This document shows, piece by piece, positions 34,111-42,563 of a stretch of DNA of 64,000 nt. Below the pieces are notes generated by a model. That model had not been told where the DNA came from. It did not search any database and saw nothing but the letters and a program-made list of their open reading frames with translations. The stretch is from Pseudofrankia coriaricola (GTDB lineage: Bacteria; Actinomycetota; Actinomycetes; Frankiales; Frankiaceae). A program made the translations under genes and the position numbers. The DNA is taken from assembly GCF_001854805.1 (NCBI RefSeq), contig NZ_MBLO01000220.1:98832-162831 (forward strand), in the 5' to 3' direction. Each line of letters starts with the position of its first letter. The stretch's first letter is position 1.

Positions 34111-35436
34111 ATGCGTAGCGTGGCCCAGCGAAGACGCCTTACTCAGGCGCAGGACCCGCTCGCCGCACAGGCCGAGGGCGAGCGGTTATCGGCCGACGCG
34201 GAGCGGCATCGGCTCGAGGCGCGGCGGCTCGAGGCGCGGCGGCTCGAGGCGCGGCGGCTGGAAAGCCTCGGCAAGCTCGCCGGCGGAATAGCGCACGACT
34301 TCAACAACCTCCTCGCCGTTGTCACGAACTACGCCTCCTTCGTCACCGAAGAGATCGCCGCGGTGGCCGCCGAATCCGGCGATGACCGGTGGAAGGCCGT
34401 CCTCAACGACGTCGGGCAGATCCAGCACGCGGCCGAGCGCGCGACCGCCCTCACTCGTCAGTTGCTCGCGTTCGGCCGCCGCGAGGCCATACAGCCGCGG
34501 GTGCTGAGCCTCAACCGGGTGGTCGCCGACCTGGAGCAGGCGCTGCGCGACCTGGTCGGCGAGGAGGTGCGGCTGACGATCTCGCTGCATCCCGACGCGG
34601 GATCGGTCTTCGCCGACCATGACCAGCTGGAGCAGGTGCTCGTCAACCTGGTGGCGAACGCGCGCGAGGCGATGCCCGACGGCGGGGTGCTGAGCATCGA
34701 CACGGCGAACGTGGACCTCGACGAGGACACCGTGGCCGCCCGGGTCGGTCTGCGGCCGGGCCCGCACGCACGGCTGCGGGTCAGCGACAACGGCGTCGGC
34801 ATCCCCGCAGATCTTCTCGGCCTGGTCTTCGAGCCGTTCTTCACCACCAAGGTGAAAGGCGAGGGCTCCGGCCTCGGGCTCGCGACCGTCTACGGCGTCA
34901 TCAGCCAGTTCGGCGGGCACACCGAGATCGCCTCCGAGGAGGGCGCCGGGACGACCGTCACCTGCCTGCTACCCGAGGCGGCCGAGACCGGCCCGCTCGT
35001 GACGGTGCCGCGGAGCACGGTGCCGGTGCCGGGCAGCACGGACGACCACGCGGGTGGTGGCGAGACGATCCTGCTCGTCGAGGACGAGGACGCGATACGC
35101 GAGGTGACGCAGCGCATCCTGGCCCGCAACGGGTACCAGGTGCTGACCGCCGCCGGCGCCGCCGAGGCGATCGCTCTGGTCGGCGGCCGGCACGAGGCGC
35201 GGGATGACATCGACCTGCTGATCACCGATGTGATCATGCCGGGCATGCACGGCGGCGAGCTCGCCGGCCTCATCCGCGCGCTGCTGCCGACGGTCCGCGT
35301 CGCCTACATGTCCGGCTACGCCCACCCCGTGCTGGCCGCGCGCGGGCGGCTCGACGCGGACGTCATCCTGCTGAAGAAACCTTTCACCGAAGGCGTCCTG
35401 CTCGAGACGGTCCGCCGAACTCTCAACAGCGACTGA
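34111..35436 (+). CDS. Soluble hybrid sensor histidine kinase with receiver domain
   Basis: A 441-aa protein from ATG 34111. The short N-terminus is a charged coiled coil including three perfect LEARR repeats (residues 35-49). The H box is LAGGIAHDFNNLL with His62, followed by an N box (NLVANAREAMPDGG), G1 (SDNGVGIP), F (FEPFFTTK) and G2 (GSGLGLATVYG). After a linker a receiver domain has acidic pair EDED, phosphoacceptor Asp373 in ITDVIMPG, and Lys in LLKKPF. No PAS or membrane segment, so the input signal must come through the coiled coil or a partner. Such NtrB-like hybrid kinases usually need a separate output protein, which is not evident here. Confidence 0.92.
   Translation: MRSVAQRRRLTQAQDPLAAQAEGERLSADAERHRLEARRLEARRLEARRLESLGKLAGGIAHDFNNLLAVVTNYASFVTEEIAAVAAESGDDRWKAVLNDVGQIQHAAERATALTRQLLAFGRREAIQPRVLSLNRVVADLEQALRDLVGEEVRLTISLHPDAGSVFADHDQLEQVLVNLVANAREAMPDGGVLSIDTANVDLDEDTVAARVGLRPGPHARLRVSDNGVGIPADLLGLVFEPFFTTKVKGEGSGLGLATVYGVISQFGGHTEIASEEGAGTTVTCLLPEAAETGPLVTVPRSTVPVPGSTDDHAGGGETILLVEDEDAIREVTQRILARNGYQVLTAAGAAEAIALVGGRHEARDDIDLLITDVIMPGMHGGELAGLIRALLPTVRVAYMSGYAHPVLAARGRLDADVILLKKPFTEGVLLETVRRTLNSD
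34213..34257 (+). repeat. Three 15-bp in-frame repeats in the kinase coiled coil
   Basis: CTCGAGGCGCGGCGG repeated three times without change, encoding LEARR; copy number changes would keep the frame but rotate the signalling helix by about five residues. Confidence 0.85.
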
Positions 35437-35448
35437 CCGCCGGGCGGC

Positions 35449-35468
35449 CGGGACCGCCTCCGGTCCCG
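35449..35468 (+). terminator. Hairpin terminator after the histidine kinase
   Basis: Perfect 8-bp stem (35449-35456 with 35461-35468) and 4-nt loop, 13 nt after the stop. Confidence 0.6.
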
Positions 35469-35557
35469 CCGACGGGGCCGTCACGACGCGGCCATCAGAT
35501 GCGCGACCGGGCACGGGAGCGGTAGGCAGGCTCAGGAGAGCGCGACGTCGGGTTATT

Positions 35558-35572
35558 TTGTATACCGAATAC
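35558..35572 (+). promoter_or_regulatory. Candidate operator upstream of the crotonase
   Basis: TTGTATACCGAATAC contains the palindrome GTATAC and GTAT/ATAC arms. It matches 11 of 15 positions of the site at 4731-4745. It is in an unusually AT-rich patch 80 nt before the gene, suggesting a shared GntR-type regulator. Confidence 0.4.
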
Positions 35573-35651
35573 TTGATGCGATGCAGGTCGGCGCGCTACG
35601 AACACCAAGAGGCGTCCAGCCCGTCATCACCGAGTGCCGTCAGGGAGAACC

Positions 35652-36515
35652 GTGAGCCGCCAGGACAGCCAGACCCAGGACCAGCCCACGCCCGACGCGG
35701 AGGAGGACGCTCGCCTGACGGAGCAGGACGGCATTCTCACCCTGACCATCGACCGGCAGCGCAAGCGCAACGCGATCAGCACCCAGGTCACCGAGCTGCT
35801 GTGGCAGGCCGGGGACATGCTCGCGGACCGCGACGACCTGCGCTGCCTGGTGATCACCGGGGTCGGCCCGTACTTCACCGCCGGCATGGACCTGTCCCAA
35901 CCGGTGGGCAACCGGCCGGGAAATCCGGAGACCCAGCACCTGCACCCGGGCTGGAACCTCCGGCGCGACTACCGCAGTCACCACCTGCTCTACGACGAGT
36001 TCGAGGCGATCGAGAAGCCCATCATCATCGCCGCGAACGGGATCTGCCTCGGCGCCGGCGTGGAGATGGCGGTGTCCTGCGACTTCCGGTTCTGCACGCC
36101 GCAGGCCGAGTTCGGCGTCCCCGAGGTGCACATCGGGACCATCGCCGGCAGTGGCGGCACCAGCCGGCTAACCAGGCTGGTCGGCCCGGGATGGGGAAAG
36201 TGGATGGCGATGGCCGGCAAGCGGGTCGGCGCCGAGCAGGCCAAGCAGATCGGTCTGGTGCACGACGTCTTCCCTGCCGAGACGTTCATGGAGGACGTCT
36301 ACGCGTTCTGTCGAGAGCTGACGACGATCCCGGCCGAGGTCCTCGGGGTGGCCAAGCTGGTCGTCGACATGTACGCCGACGTGCACGACCGCACGGTCCA
36401 GCGCCACATCGACCGCCTGGCGGTCACGAGCCTGTCGTACTCGCCCGACTTCCTGAACCGCGCCGCCAAGTTCGGCTTCAAGCCGAGGTACGCCGTCCCG
36501 TCGTGGGAGCGCTGA
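35652..36515 (+). CDS. Enoyl-CoA hydratase/isomerase (crotonase) family protein
   Basis: A 287-aa protein from GTG 35652 with AGGGAGA upstream. Motifs are LTIDRQRKRNAIS, the oxyanion segment GPYFTAGMDLSQP, NGICLGAGVEMAVSCD and AEFGVPEVHIGTIAGSGG. Both catalytic Glu are present (Glu138 and Glu158), in contrast to the crotonase at 12852, so true hydratase activity is plausible. It is a single gene; a candidate GntR-type site lies upstream. Confidence 0.9.
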   Translation: MSRQDSQTQDQPTPDAEEDARLTEQDGILTLTIDRQRKRNAISTQVTELLWQAGDMLADRDDLRCLVITGVGPYFTAGMDLSQPVGNRPGNPETQHLHPGWNLRRDYRSHHLLYDEFEAIEKPIIIAANGICLGAGVEMAVSCDFRFCTPQAEFGVPEVHIGTIAGSGGTSRLTRLVGPGWGKWMAMAGKRVGAEQAKQIGLVHDVFPAETFMEDVYAFCRELTTIPAEVLGVAKLVVDMYADVHDRTVQRHIDRLAVTSLSYSPDFLNRAAKFGFKPRYAVPSWER

Positions 36516-36935
36516 GGCCGTCCCGTGCCGGACGCTCCGCGCCCGGCACCGGGCGCGGCCCGTCGGGCGCTGAGCCTGACCTCCCAGATCGGCTTCGCCG
36601 ATCCGGCAGGGACCCTGCTCCCTACGTGGCTCCGGGTTCAGGCATATGACGGGGTCGGTCTGGTCCGGGATCGAGGAGGTGGCCAAGTTGGCGCTGCGCC
36701 GGAGCGCCGTCACCATCCGGTAGCCGGGTTGCGTGGGCGGCTCACCAGAGTGGGGTCATACGCCACGGTGCCGCTGGTCGCCGTGGCTGGCCGGCGCGGC
36801 GGCGGTGGCGCCGGCGGACGCTCGTCACATATCCGACAACTCGCAGCTCATTTCGTCCAGCCCTGTCCGCGACTCTCCCTCTCCGAATAGCCTTCGTAAC
36901 CGATAACCTTCCTGGCGCGGCGGGAAAGGCGGGGC
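36516..36935. other. Intergenic region before exporter copy 2
   Basis: An open frame at 36525-36890 looks like random GC-rich translation, so I do not call it. A relatively AT-rich patch near 36885-36910 probably holds the exporter promoter. Confidence 0.3.
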
Positions 36936-39887
36936 GTGGCTGCTGGGCTGAAAGTTCACTACGGCACGGGCGTCGTCAATGTGCCCCCGGACCGGCCGTT
37001 CGTGATCGGTCGGTCCAACGAGTCCGACCTGACGGTGCGCGACGGGCGGGTGTCGCGGCGGCACCTGATGATCGAGCCGTCCGAGGGCGGCTGGGCCGCG
37101 GTGGACATCAGCACCAACGGCTCCTGGTCCGAGGGCCACCGGATGCCCCGCCGCGTCCAGCTGCCGCGGACGGTCGAGCTCAACCTCGGCGCGTCGGACG
37201 GCCCGCGGATCACGCTGGTGCACGACGGGGCGACCGGGACGGCGCCGGCTCACGCCGCCGCTCCCGGCCAGCCAGCCGCCCGCCGGCCAGCGGACCAGTC
37301 AGCGCCCGCCCAGCCGGCGCCCGCCCAGGCCGCGCAAGCCCAGGCCGCGCCGAGCGCGCCGCCATCGGCACCGGCACCGGCACCGGCACCGGTCCAGCAG
37401 ACGCCGAGCCAGCAGCAGCCCGTGCCGGGCGCGCCGGCGCCCGTCCGCCCGGCCGCCGAGGCGCGGCCGGCCGCGCCTGGTGGCGGGATCCAGCCCACCC
37501 CCTTCCCGGGCGCCGCTCCACCGACCGCCGTCCAAGCGCCTCAGGCGCCTCAGGCGCCCAGCGCCGCCCAGGCACCCCACTTCGCGTGGGCGCCCGAGGA
37601 GGCCGCCGCTCCCGGTGAGGCAGCGGGCAGCGCCGATGTGCTCGGGACCGACGAGCACTACCAGATGCCGACCCTGAACATGGGAGACCGCTGGCCGGGG
37701 ATCGGCCCGCTGCTTCCGCCCGGCGCCCAGGAGGGCTCGCCGGGCCACCCGCCGACGGCGCCGGGCGCCGACGGGCGCGCCCACCCGCTGCGCCCGGGGC
37801 GGATGGGAATCGGTCGGGCGCTGACCAACGACATCGTCGTCGGCGACCTGCTGGCCTCCCGGGAGCACGCCGAGCTGTTCGTCGGCCGCAGCGGCCTGCA
37901 GATCGTCGACCTCGGCTCGGCGAACGGCACGTTCGTCAACGGCCAGCGGATCGACCGCCGGGTGCTGGCCCTCGGCGACACGGTCGGGATCGGGCATCAC
38001 CTCTTCCGCGTCACCGAGACGCAGCTCGTCGAGTACCTCGACTCGGGCGACGTCACCTTCGAGGTCGAGGGCCTCTCGGTCGACATCGGCGGCACCCGGC
38101 TGCTGCACGACGTGACCTTTCAGCTGCCCGGTCGCGCGCTGCTCGCCGTCATCGGTCCCAGCGGCGCGGGCAAGTCGACGCTGCTGAACGCGCTCACCGG
38201 CTTCCGCCCGGCGGACGTCGGCAGCGTCCGCTACACCGGCCGGGACCTGTACGACGAGTACGACGAGCTGCGCCGCCGGATCGGCTACGTACCGCAGGAC
38301 GACATCCTGCACACCGCCCTCACCGTCCGGCAGGCCCTCGAGTACGGCGCCGAGCTGCGTTTCCCCGCCGAGACCACCAGAGAGGAACGCCGGGCACGCG
38401 TCGACGCGGTTCTCAACGAGCTCGGCCTCACCGGCAGCGGCGACCTCGGCCTCGACCTGTTCCTCGGCCCGGAGTTCGCCGACGGGCAGCCAGGCGGCCC
38501 GGTGGCCGTCAACGGAAACGGCGCCGGCGCCGACGGCGGGAACGGCAACGGCGGCCGGGCCAAGGGGCACGCCGTCGACCTCGTCGACCGGCAGGTCTCG
38601 ACGCTGTCGGGCGGGCAGCGCAAGCGCACCAGCGTCGCCCTCGAGCTGCTCACCCAGCCGACCCTGCTCTACCTCGACGAACCAACCTCCGGCCTCGACC
38701 CCGGCCTGGACAAGGAGGTGATGGAGTCGCTGCGCCGGCTCGCCGACGGCGGCCGAACCGTCGTCGTCGTCACCCACAGCGTCGCCCAACTCGAACTGTG
38801 CGACTACGTCCTCGTCCTCGCCAAAGGCGGCCACGTCGCCTACTTCGGCCCACCACAACACGCCCTGTCATTCCTGGGCGCGGCCAGCTGGTCGCAGGCC
38901 TTCCGCGTCCTGCGGTCCGATCGCGGTGCCGCCGTGCTCGCGCGTCGCTACCGCGAGTCGGAGTATCACGTCAAGGCGGCCAGGGTGCCGACCGCGAGGC
39001 CGGCGCCACCGCCGCTGCCCGGCATTCGCCAGCAGTCCGTGCTGTCACAGATGCTCACGCTGTCCCGGCGCTACCTGCGGGTCATCGTCTCCGACCGGTC
39101 CTACCTGCGGCTGCTCATCGCCTACCCGTTCGTGCTCGGCCTGATCCCGCGGATCATCGACTTTCCGCGAAAACTCGTCATGCTGCACCCGGGCGAGCCG
39201 AACCGGAACGCCCCGCTCGTGCTGCTGGTACTTATCCTGTGCGGGATCTTCATGGGCGCGTCCAGCTCGGTACGCGAAATCGTCAAGGAACGCGAGATCT
39301 ACCGCCGAGAACGCGCCATCGGCCTGTCCACCGTCGCGTACCTCGGCTCCAAGGTCTGCGTGCTCACGGTCGTCATCACGGCGCAGAGCATCGCGTTCAC
39401 CGTGGCGGGCGTCGCCTGGCGCACCCCGTCCACGGGCGTGTTCTCGGACTTCCCGCTGCTGGAGATGATGCTGGTGGTCGCCGTCGCGGCGGTCACGTCG
39501 GCGATGATGGGTCTGGTGGTCTCGGCGCTGGTCGACAACGCCGACAAGACGATGCCGCTGCTGGTGCTGCTGACGATGTCGCAGCTGGTGTTCACCGGCG
39601 CGTTCCTGCCCGTGGACGGCAAGATCGGGCTCGAGCAGGTCAGCGACCTCACGCCCGCCCGGTGGGGCTACGCCGCGGTCGGCTCGGTCGTCGACATCAT
39701 CCGCATTCAGATGATCGGCGACCCCAAGGTCAACCCCGGCACCGTCGCGGACCCGATCTGGCGGCACAGCTCCTCGGTCTACTTCACCGACCTCGCGGGC
39801 ATGGCCGGCATCGCCGTGCTGAGCATCATCGTCACCGGTCTCCTCCTGCGCCGCCTCGATCCCCGCGTCGCCCGCCGCCGCCGCTGA
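36936..39887 (+). CDS. FHA-FHA-ABC exporter (Rv1747/ABCG type), copy 2
   Basis: A 983-aa paralogue of the gene at 29691, from GTG 36936. FHA1 (about residues 20-85) has FVIGRSNESDL, RVSRRHLMIEP and STNGSWSEG. A Gln/Pro/Ala linker (about 95-230) leads to FHA2 (about 285-360; SANGTFVNGQ). The ATPase has Walker A GPSGAGKST (about 407), signature LSGGQRKRTS (about 556) and Walker B LLYLDEPTSGLD. A 45-60 residue Gly/Asn-rich insert precedes the signature motif and is absent in copy 1. The ABC-2 membrane domain is at about 710-980. It is expected to export an envelope lipid or glycolipid, with control by Ser/Thr phosphorylation. Confidence 0.93.
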   Translation: MAAGLKVHYGTGVVNVPPDRPFVIGRSNESDLTVRDGRVSRRHLMIEPSEGGWAAVDISTNGSWSEGHRMPRRVQLPRTVELNLGASDGPRITLVHDGATGTAPAHAAAPGQPAARRPADQSAPAQPAPAQAAQAQAAPSAPPSAPAPAPAPVQQTPSQQQPVPGAPAPVRPAAEARPAAPGGGIQPTPFPGAAPPTAVQAPQAPQAPSAAQAPHFAWAPEEAAAPGEAAGSADVLGTDEHYQMPTLNMGDRWPGIGPLLPPGAQEGSPGHPPTAPGADGRAHPLRPGRMGIGRALTNDIVVGDLLASREHAELFVGRSGLQIVDLGSANGTFVNGQRIDRRVLALGDTVGIGHHLFRVTETQLVEYLDSGDVTFEVEGLSVDIGGTRLLHDVTFQLPGRALLAVIGPSGAGKSTLLNALTGFRPADVGSVRYTGRDLYDEYDELRRRIGYVPQDDILHTALTVRQALEYGAELRFPAETTREERRARVDAVLNELGLTGSGDLGLDLFLGPEFADGQPGGPVAVNGNGAGADGGNGNGGRAKGHAVDLVDRQVSTLSGGQRKRTSVALELLTQPTLLYLDEPTSGLDPGLDKEVMESLRRLADGGRTVVVVTHSVAQLELCDYVLVLAKGGHVAYFGPPQHALSFLGAASWSQAFRVLRSDRGAAVLARRYRESEYHVKAARVPTARPAPPPLPGIRQQSVLSQMLTLSRRYLRVIVSDRSYLRLLIAYPFVLGLIPRIIDFPRKLVMLHPGEPNRNAPLVLLVLILCGIFMGASSSVREIVKEREIYRRERAIGLSTVAYLGSKVCVLTVVITAQSIAFTVAGVAWRTPSTGVFSDFPLLEMMLVVAVAAVTSAMMGLVVSALVDNADKTMPLLVLLTMSQLVFTGAFLPVDGKIGLEQVSDLTPARWGYAAVGSVVDIIRIQMIGDPKVNPGTVADPIWRHSSSVYFTDLAGMAGIAVLSIIVTGLLLRRLDPRVARRRR
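38603..38867 (+). repeat. 265-bp block identical to 31292-31556
   Basis: Second copy of the identical ATPase block. It contains codons that are rare elsewhere in these genes (for example CCAACC, CAACTCGAA, AAAGGC), carried unchanged in both copies. Confidence 0.92.
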
Positions 39888-40338
39888 GGCCACGGCCCGG
39901 CGAGCCGGCCACCCCGGACGGCGGCGACGTCGGGGCACGGCGTTCGCGTCAGCATCGAGCGGGGCCGGCTTGCCCCGGCCAGGTGGGGCAGCGGAAAGCC
40001 ACCGGCGGCCGGCAACACCAGAGACCGCGCGGTGGTGGGATCGTCGGCGACAGGGCGAGGGAACGAAGTTACTCAAGTTTTCGCTTATGAGGCATGTGGC
40101 GCCAGGTACGTAAGGGTCCGCCGGTCAGCCTGTCCCGCACAGGAAGATCTTGAGGCTTGCGAGCGAGAGGCTGGCGGCCTTGGTGATCTCCGGGAGGGTG
40201 TGTCCACCGGATGCCCCGACTTCACGGATGGCGTCGTCACGGCCTCGACGGGTCTAGGCAAGATCGCGCTCGGCGCACTGCCCTCGGTAGGTCAGGACGG
40301 CGCGCGGCTGAGGCCATGGCCGGTCAAACGCCATTCGG
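39888..40338. other. Intergenic region with a decayed coding fragment
   Basis: No intact gene. It holds the minus-strand remnant at 40125-40256. The rest shows no structure I can support. Confidence 0.3.
40125..40256 (-). pseudogene. Possible remnant of a helix-turn-helix protein (resolvase-tail-like)
   Basis: A 43-codon minus-strand stretch, bounded by stops, ends at 40125. It reads RDDAIREVGASGGHTLPEIT and then AASLSLASLKIFL, the layout of the helix-turn-helix tail of serine resolvases and related DNA-binding proteins. No catalytic domain is nearby. Too short to be sure. Confidence 0.3.
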
Positions 40339-41037
40339 TCACCCCGTCGGAACGCGGCGGAGGTAGGACCAGGTCTGCTCGCTGATCACGCCGGCGGTGG
40401 CGGCCGCGGCGCCGCGGCGGTCGAGCTTGGCGACGATCGCGGCCGCGATATCCGGGTCGCCCGCTGACATCTCGGACAGGATCGCGTGCCATTGCCGCAC
40501 TGCCGCTTGGGCGCTGTCGCTGGTGGGTGCGGTATCCGATTCCTGGAGGGCGCGCACCGCGGCGTCGAGCTCGCGGGATCGGGCTGTCCAGTCGGCCAGC
40601 GCGGTGCTCGAGTGCCGCGCCTTAAGCTGGCGGAGCTGTTCGGCCGTGAAGGTAGAACCGGTCATGATCTCCTCCAGTGCGGTCAGGATGCTGTCGCCCG
40701 CGTCCCGCTCAGCGCCGCGGAGCTGGCGACGGGTCAGCTCCAGGTCGGCGAGCCTGGTGTCCAGTTCGCGGCGCCGGGCGCGAATGAGCGCCGCGAGCAG
40801 CGCCTCGTCTCCGTCGATGACTTCGCCGATCTCGGCCAGCGACAGCCCGACCAGCCGCAGAGCGAGGACGTGCCGGACGCGGCTGACGACGTCGGGCCAA
40901 TACCGGCGGTGCCCGCTTACCGTGCGGGTCGCTGCCGGCACCAGCCCGACGCGGTCGTAGTGCCGTAACACACGCACGCTCACCCCGGCGGCACGGGCAA
41001 CCTGGCCGATGGTCAACGTCTCGGCGGGCGGCTTCAT
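40339..41037 (-). CDS. MerR family transcriptional regulator
   Basis: A 232-aa protein from ATG 41037. The MerR DNA-binding domain has LTIGQVARAAGVSVRVLRHY, DRVGLVPAATRTVSGHRRYW and LALRLVGLSLAEIGEVID. A long coiled coil follows (RARRRELDTRLADLELTRRQL), then a helical C-terminal domain of the TipAS-like or antibiotic-recognition kind. No Shine-Dalgarno precedes the ATG, and a promoter with 19-bp spacing ends a few bases before it, so the mRNA may be leaderless and the promoter self-regulated, as is typical of MerR proteins. Confidence 0.92.
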   Translation of the reverse strand: MKPPAETLTIGQVARAAGVSVRVLRHYDRVGLVPAATRTVSGHRRYWPDVVSRVRHVLALRLVGLSLAEIGEVIDGDEALLAALIRARRRELDTRLADLELTRRQLRGAERDAGDSILTALEEIMTGSTFTAEQLRQLKARHSSTALADWTARSRELDAAVRALQESDTAPTSDSAQAAVRQWHAILSEMSAGDPDIAAAIVAKLDRRGAAAATAGVISEQTWSYLRRVPTG

Positions 41038-41043
41038 GCTTCG

Positions 41044-41074
41044 ACGCTAGGGCCTGACACAGGGGCAGGATCAA
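41044..41074 (-). promoter_or_regulatory. MerR-type promoter with 19-bp spacer
   Basis: Read on the minus strand, TTGATC (41069-41074) and TAGCGT (41044-41049) are 19 bp apart. This is the over-long spacing typical of promoters that MerR proteins untwist. The start of transcription would fall at or near the ATG. Confidence 0.45.
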
Positions 41075-41248
41075 GGGCACGCGGCCCGGGCAAAGCGTTG
41101 ATCTTGACTGTGCCGAGGGGTGCTCCGACAGCCAGAGACTGCCGGGCACCGCGTGTGGATCTCAGCCTGGCCAGTTCCCGGGCGCGAACCGGTGGTTCGG
41201 GATGGGCGGAGGTGTCCAGCGCGCCGAGCGAATGATGCTCCTCTCCCG

Positions 41249-41296
41249 CGTCGTGTCAGACGCCCGCGGGATCCCGGTCGTCGTGTCAGACGCCCG
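41249..41296. repeat. 18-bp direct repeat with 30-bp period
   Basis: Two identical copies of an 18-bp sequence containing GTGTCAGACGCCCG (41249-41266 and 41279-41296); a related GTGTCAGAGCGCC occurs at about 41456-41468. Confidence 0.7.
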
Positions 41297-41471
41297 GGGC
41301 ATGAAACGACGCTGGTTGTGACTCTGACGTCGGACAAGATGAGCGCGGGTCCGCACGAGCGCTCGGGCGGCGCCCCGACTGAGCCCGGCCTGGGCTCCAC
41401 GCGAGGTCGACGCTGCGATCGCCAGGACGCTCCCCAGGGTGATTGCGTTCTTGCGTGTCAGAGCGCCAAAT

Positions 41472-41511
41472 ATCCCACCGGATCATGAGCCCGGCCATGA
41501 TCTGGTGGGAT
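41472..41511. repeat. 16-bp inverted repeat (hairpin or element end)
   Basis: Arms 41472-41487 and 41496-41511 pair with one mismatch around an 8-nt loop. Less GC-rich than the surroundings, with no gene close upstream on either strand. Confidence 0.65.
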
Positions 41512-41957
41512 GTTCAGCGCGGCCTCGCGCAGCGGTCGCGCTGATTCCCCCTGGGCGGCGCCGAGCCGGTTGTCGCCCGCGGGTGGGCGCCCAGGGTCAG
41601 CTGGCTGTCACCGTGAGAAGCCAGGGCGCGGTACGTCGACCGTTTCTCGACGCCGATCGACCGGAACGGTTTGAGCGCGGGCCTGTCCGGAAATCGTGGC
41701 AAGGCCACTAAAAACGCCATTTGTCAAGCCATGTATCCACCGTCGAGATCCGTCCACGTCACCTGGTGGCCACTTGCTCACACACAGCGCCAGCTGCCTG
41801 GCCGGTCACGTGCTGGATGCGCCGGTCCGGTCCAGGGGTGCGGGCGGTCAGCGGGGTACGCGTGGTCGCGGTGCGGCCACGGCCACCGCGGCGCCGGCGC
41901 CGCCGGCCCAGCTGTTCGTCGGCCCCCAGGTTCAGAGTCGTCGCGTTCGGAGGCGTC

Positions 41958-42563
41958 ATGACCGCGAAATCGCGGCCCCCAGTCCTTGTGCTGATGGGTG
42001 TATCAGGAAGCGGCAAGTCCACGGTCGCCGCGCTGCTGGCGGCCGGCCTCGGCTGGCCATTCGAGGAGGGCGACGACCTGCATCCACCTGCAAACATCGA
42101 GAAAATGGCATCCGGGCACCCCCTGACCGACACGGACCGCTGGCCGTGGCTCGCGGCGGTGCGGTCATGGATCCACCAGCGGATCGACGCCGGCGAGCCT
42201 GGCGTCATCACCTGCTCGGCGCTGCGTCGCGCCTACCGCGACACGCTGCGCGGCGACACCGTCGCGGGATCGGGTCTGGCCGCCGACGCGGACGTCGCCG
42301 GCGGTGCGCGCGCCGGCGCCGAGGTGTTCGTGTACCTGCGCGGCTCGCGGGATGTCATCGCGCAGCGGCTCACGGCCCGCCACGGGCACTTCATGCCGAC
42401 CGGCCTGCTCGACTCGCAGTTCGCCGCCCTCGAGGAGCCCGACCCGGACGAGAACGCGCTCACCGTGGACGTCGGCCCGGCGCCGGCGGCCACCGCCCAG
42501 ACGATCGTCGACAAGCTCGGCCTCGCCGACGGGGGCTCCTGGCGGCCGGCGGTGGGCCGGTGA
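41958..42563 (+). CDS. gntK: Gluconokinase
   Basis: A 201-aa small kinase from ATG 41958, with GGAGG just upstream. The P loop is GVSGSGKST (about residues 14-22). Then follow GWPFEEGDDLHPPANIEKM, the GntK fingerprint with the substrate-binding Asp-His pair, and TDTDRWPWLAA, CSALRRAYRDTLRG, FVYLRGSRDVIAQRL and FMPTGLLDSQFAALEEP. It phosphorylates gluconate to 6-phosphogluconate, feeding the pentose phosphate pathway. A short Ala/Gly/Asp-rich insert (about residues 98-115) lengthens it compared with typical members. Its stop overlaps the permease start (GTGA). Confidence 0.93.
   Translation: MTAKSRPPVLVLMGVSGSGKSTVAALLAAGLGWPFEEGDDLHPPANIEKMASGHPLTDTDRWPWLAAVRSWIHQRIDAGEPGVITCSALRRAYRDTLRGDTVAGSGLAADADVAGGARAGAEVFVYLRGSRDVIAQRLTARHGHFMPTGLLDSQFAALEEPDPDENALTVDVGPAPAATAQTIVDKLGLADGGSWRPAVGR

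Larger units (their letters stand above)
41038..41957. other. Long non-coding stretch with repeats between the MerR and gluconate genes
   Basis: About 900 bp without a gene I can support. It contains the MerR promoter (41044-41074), an 18-bp direct repeat at 41249-41266 and 41279-41296, and an inverted repeat at 41472-41511. The right end gives the leader of the gluconokinase gene. It could be a decayed mobile-element scar. Confidence 0.4.

Noticed and set aside
36525..36890. A possible 121-aa protein before exporter copy 2
   Set aside because: Composition is unstructured Gly/Arg/Pro, no ribosome-binding site and no recognisable segment.
40032..40385. A possible 117-aa plus-strand protein
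   Set aside because: It overlaps the MerR gene end and a more protein-like minus-strand fragment; no start signals.
41249..41296. CRISPR-like direct repeats
   Set aside because: Only two exact copies with a 12-bp gap, too few and too short.
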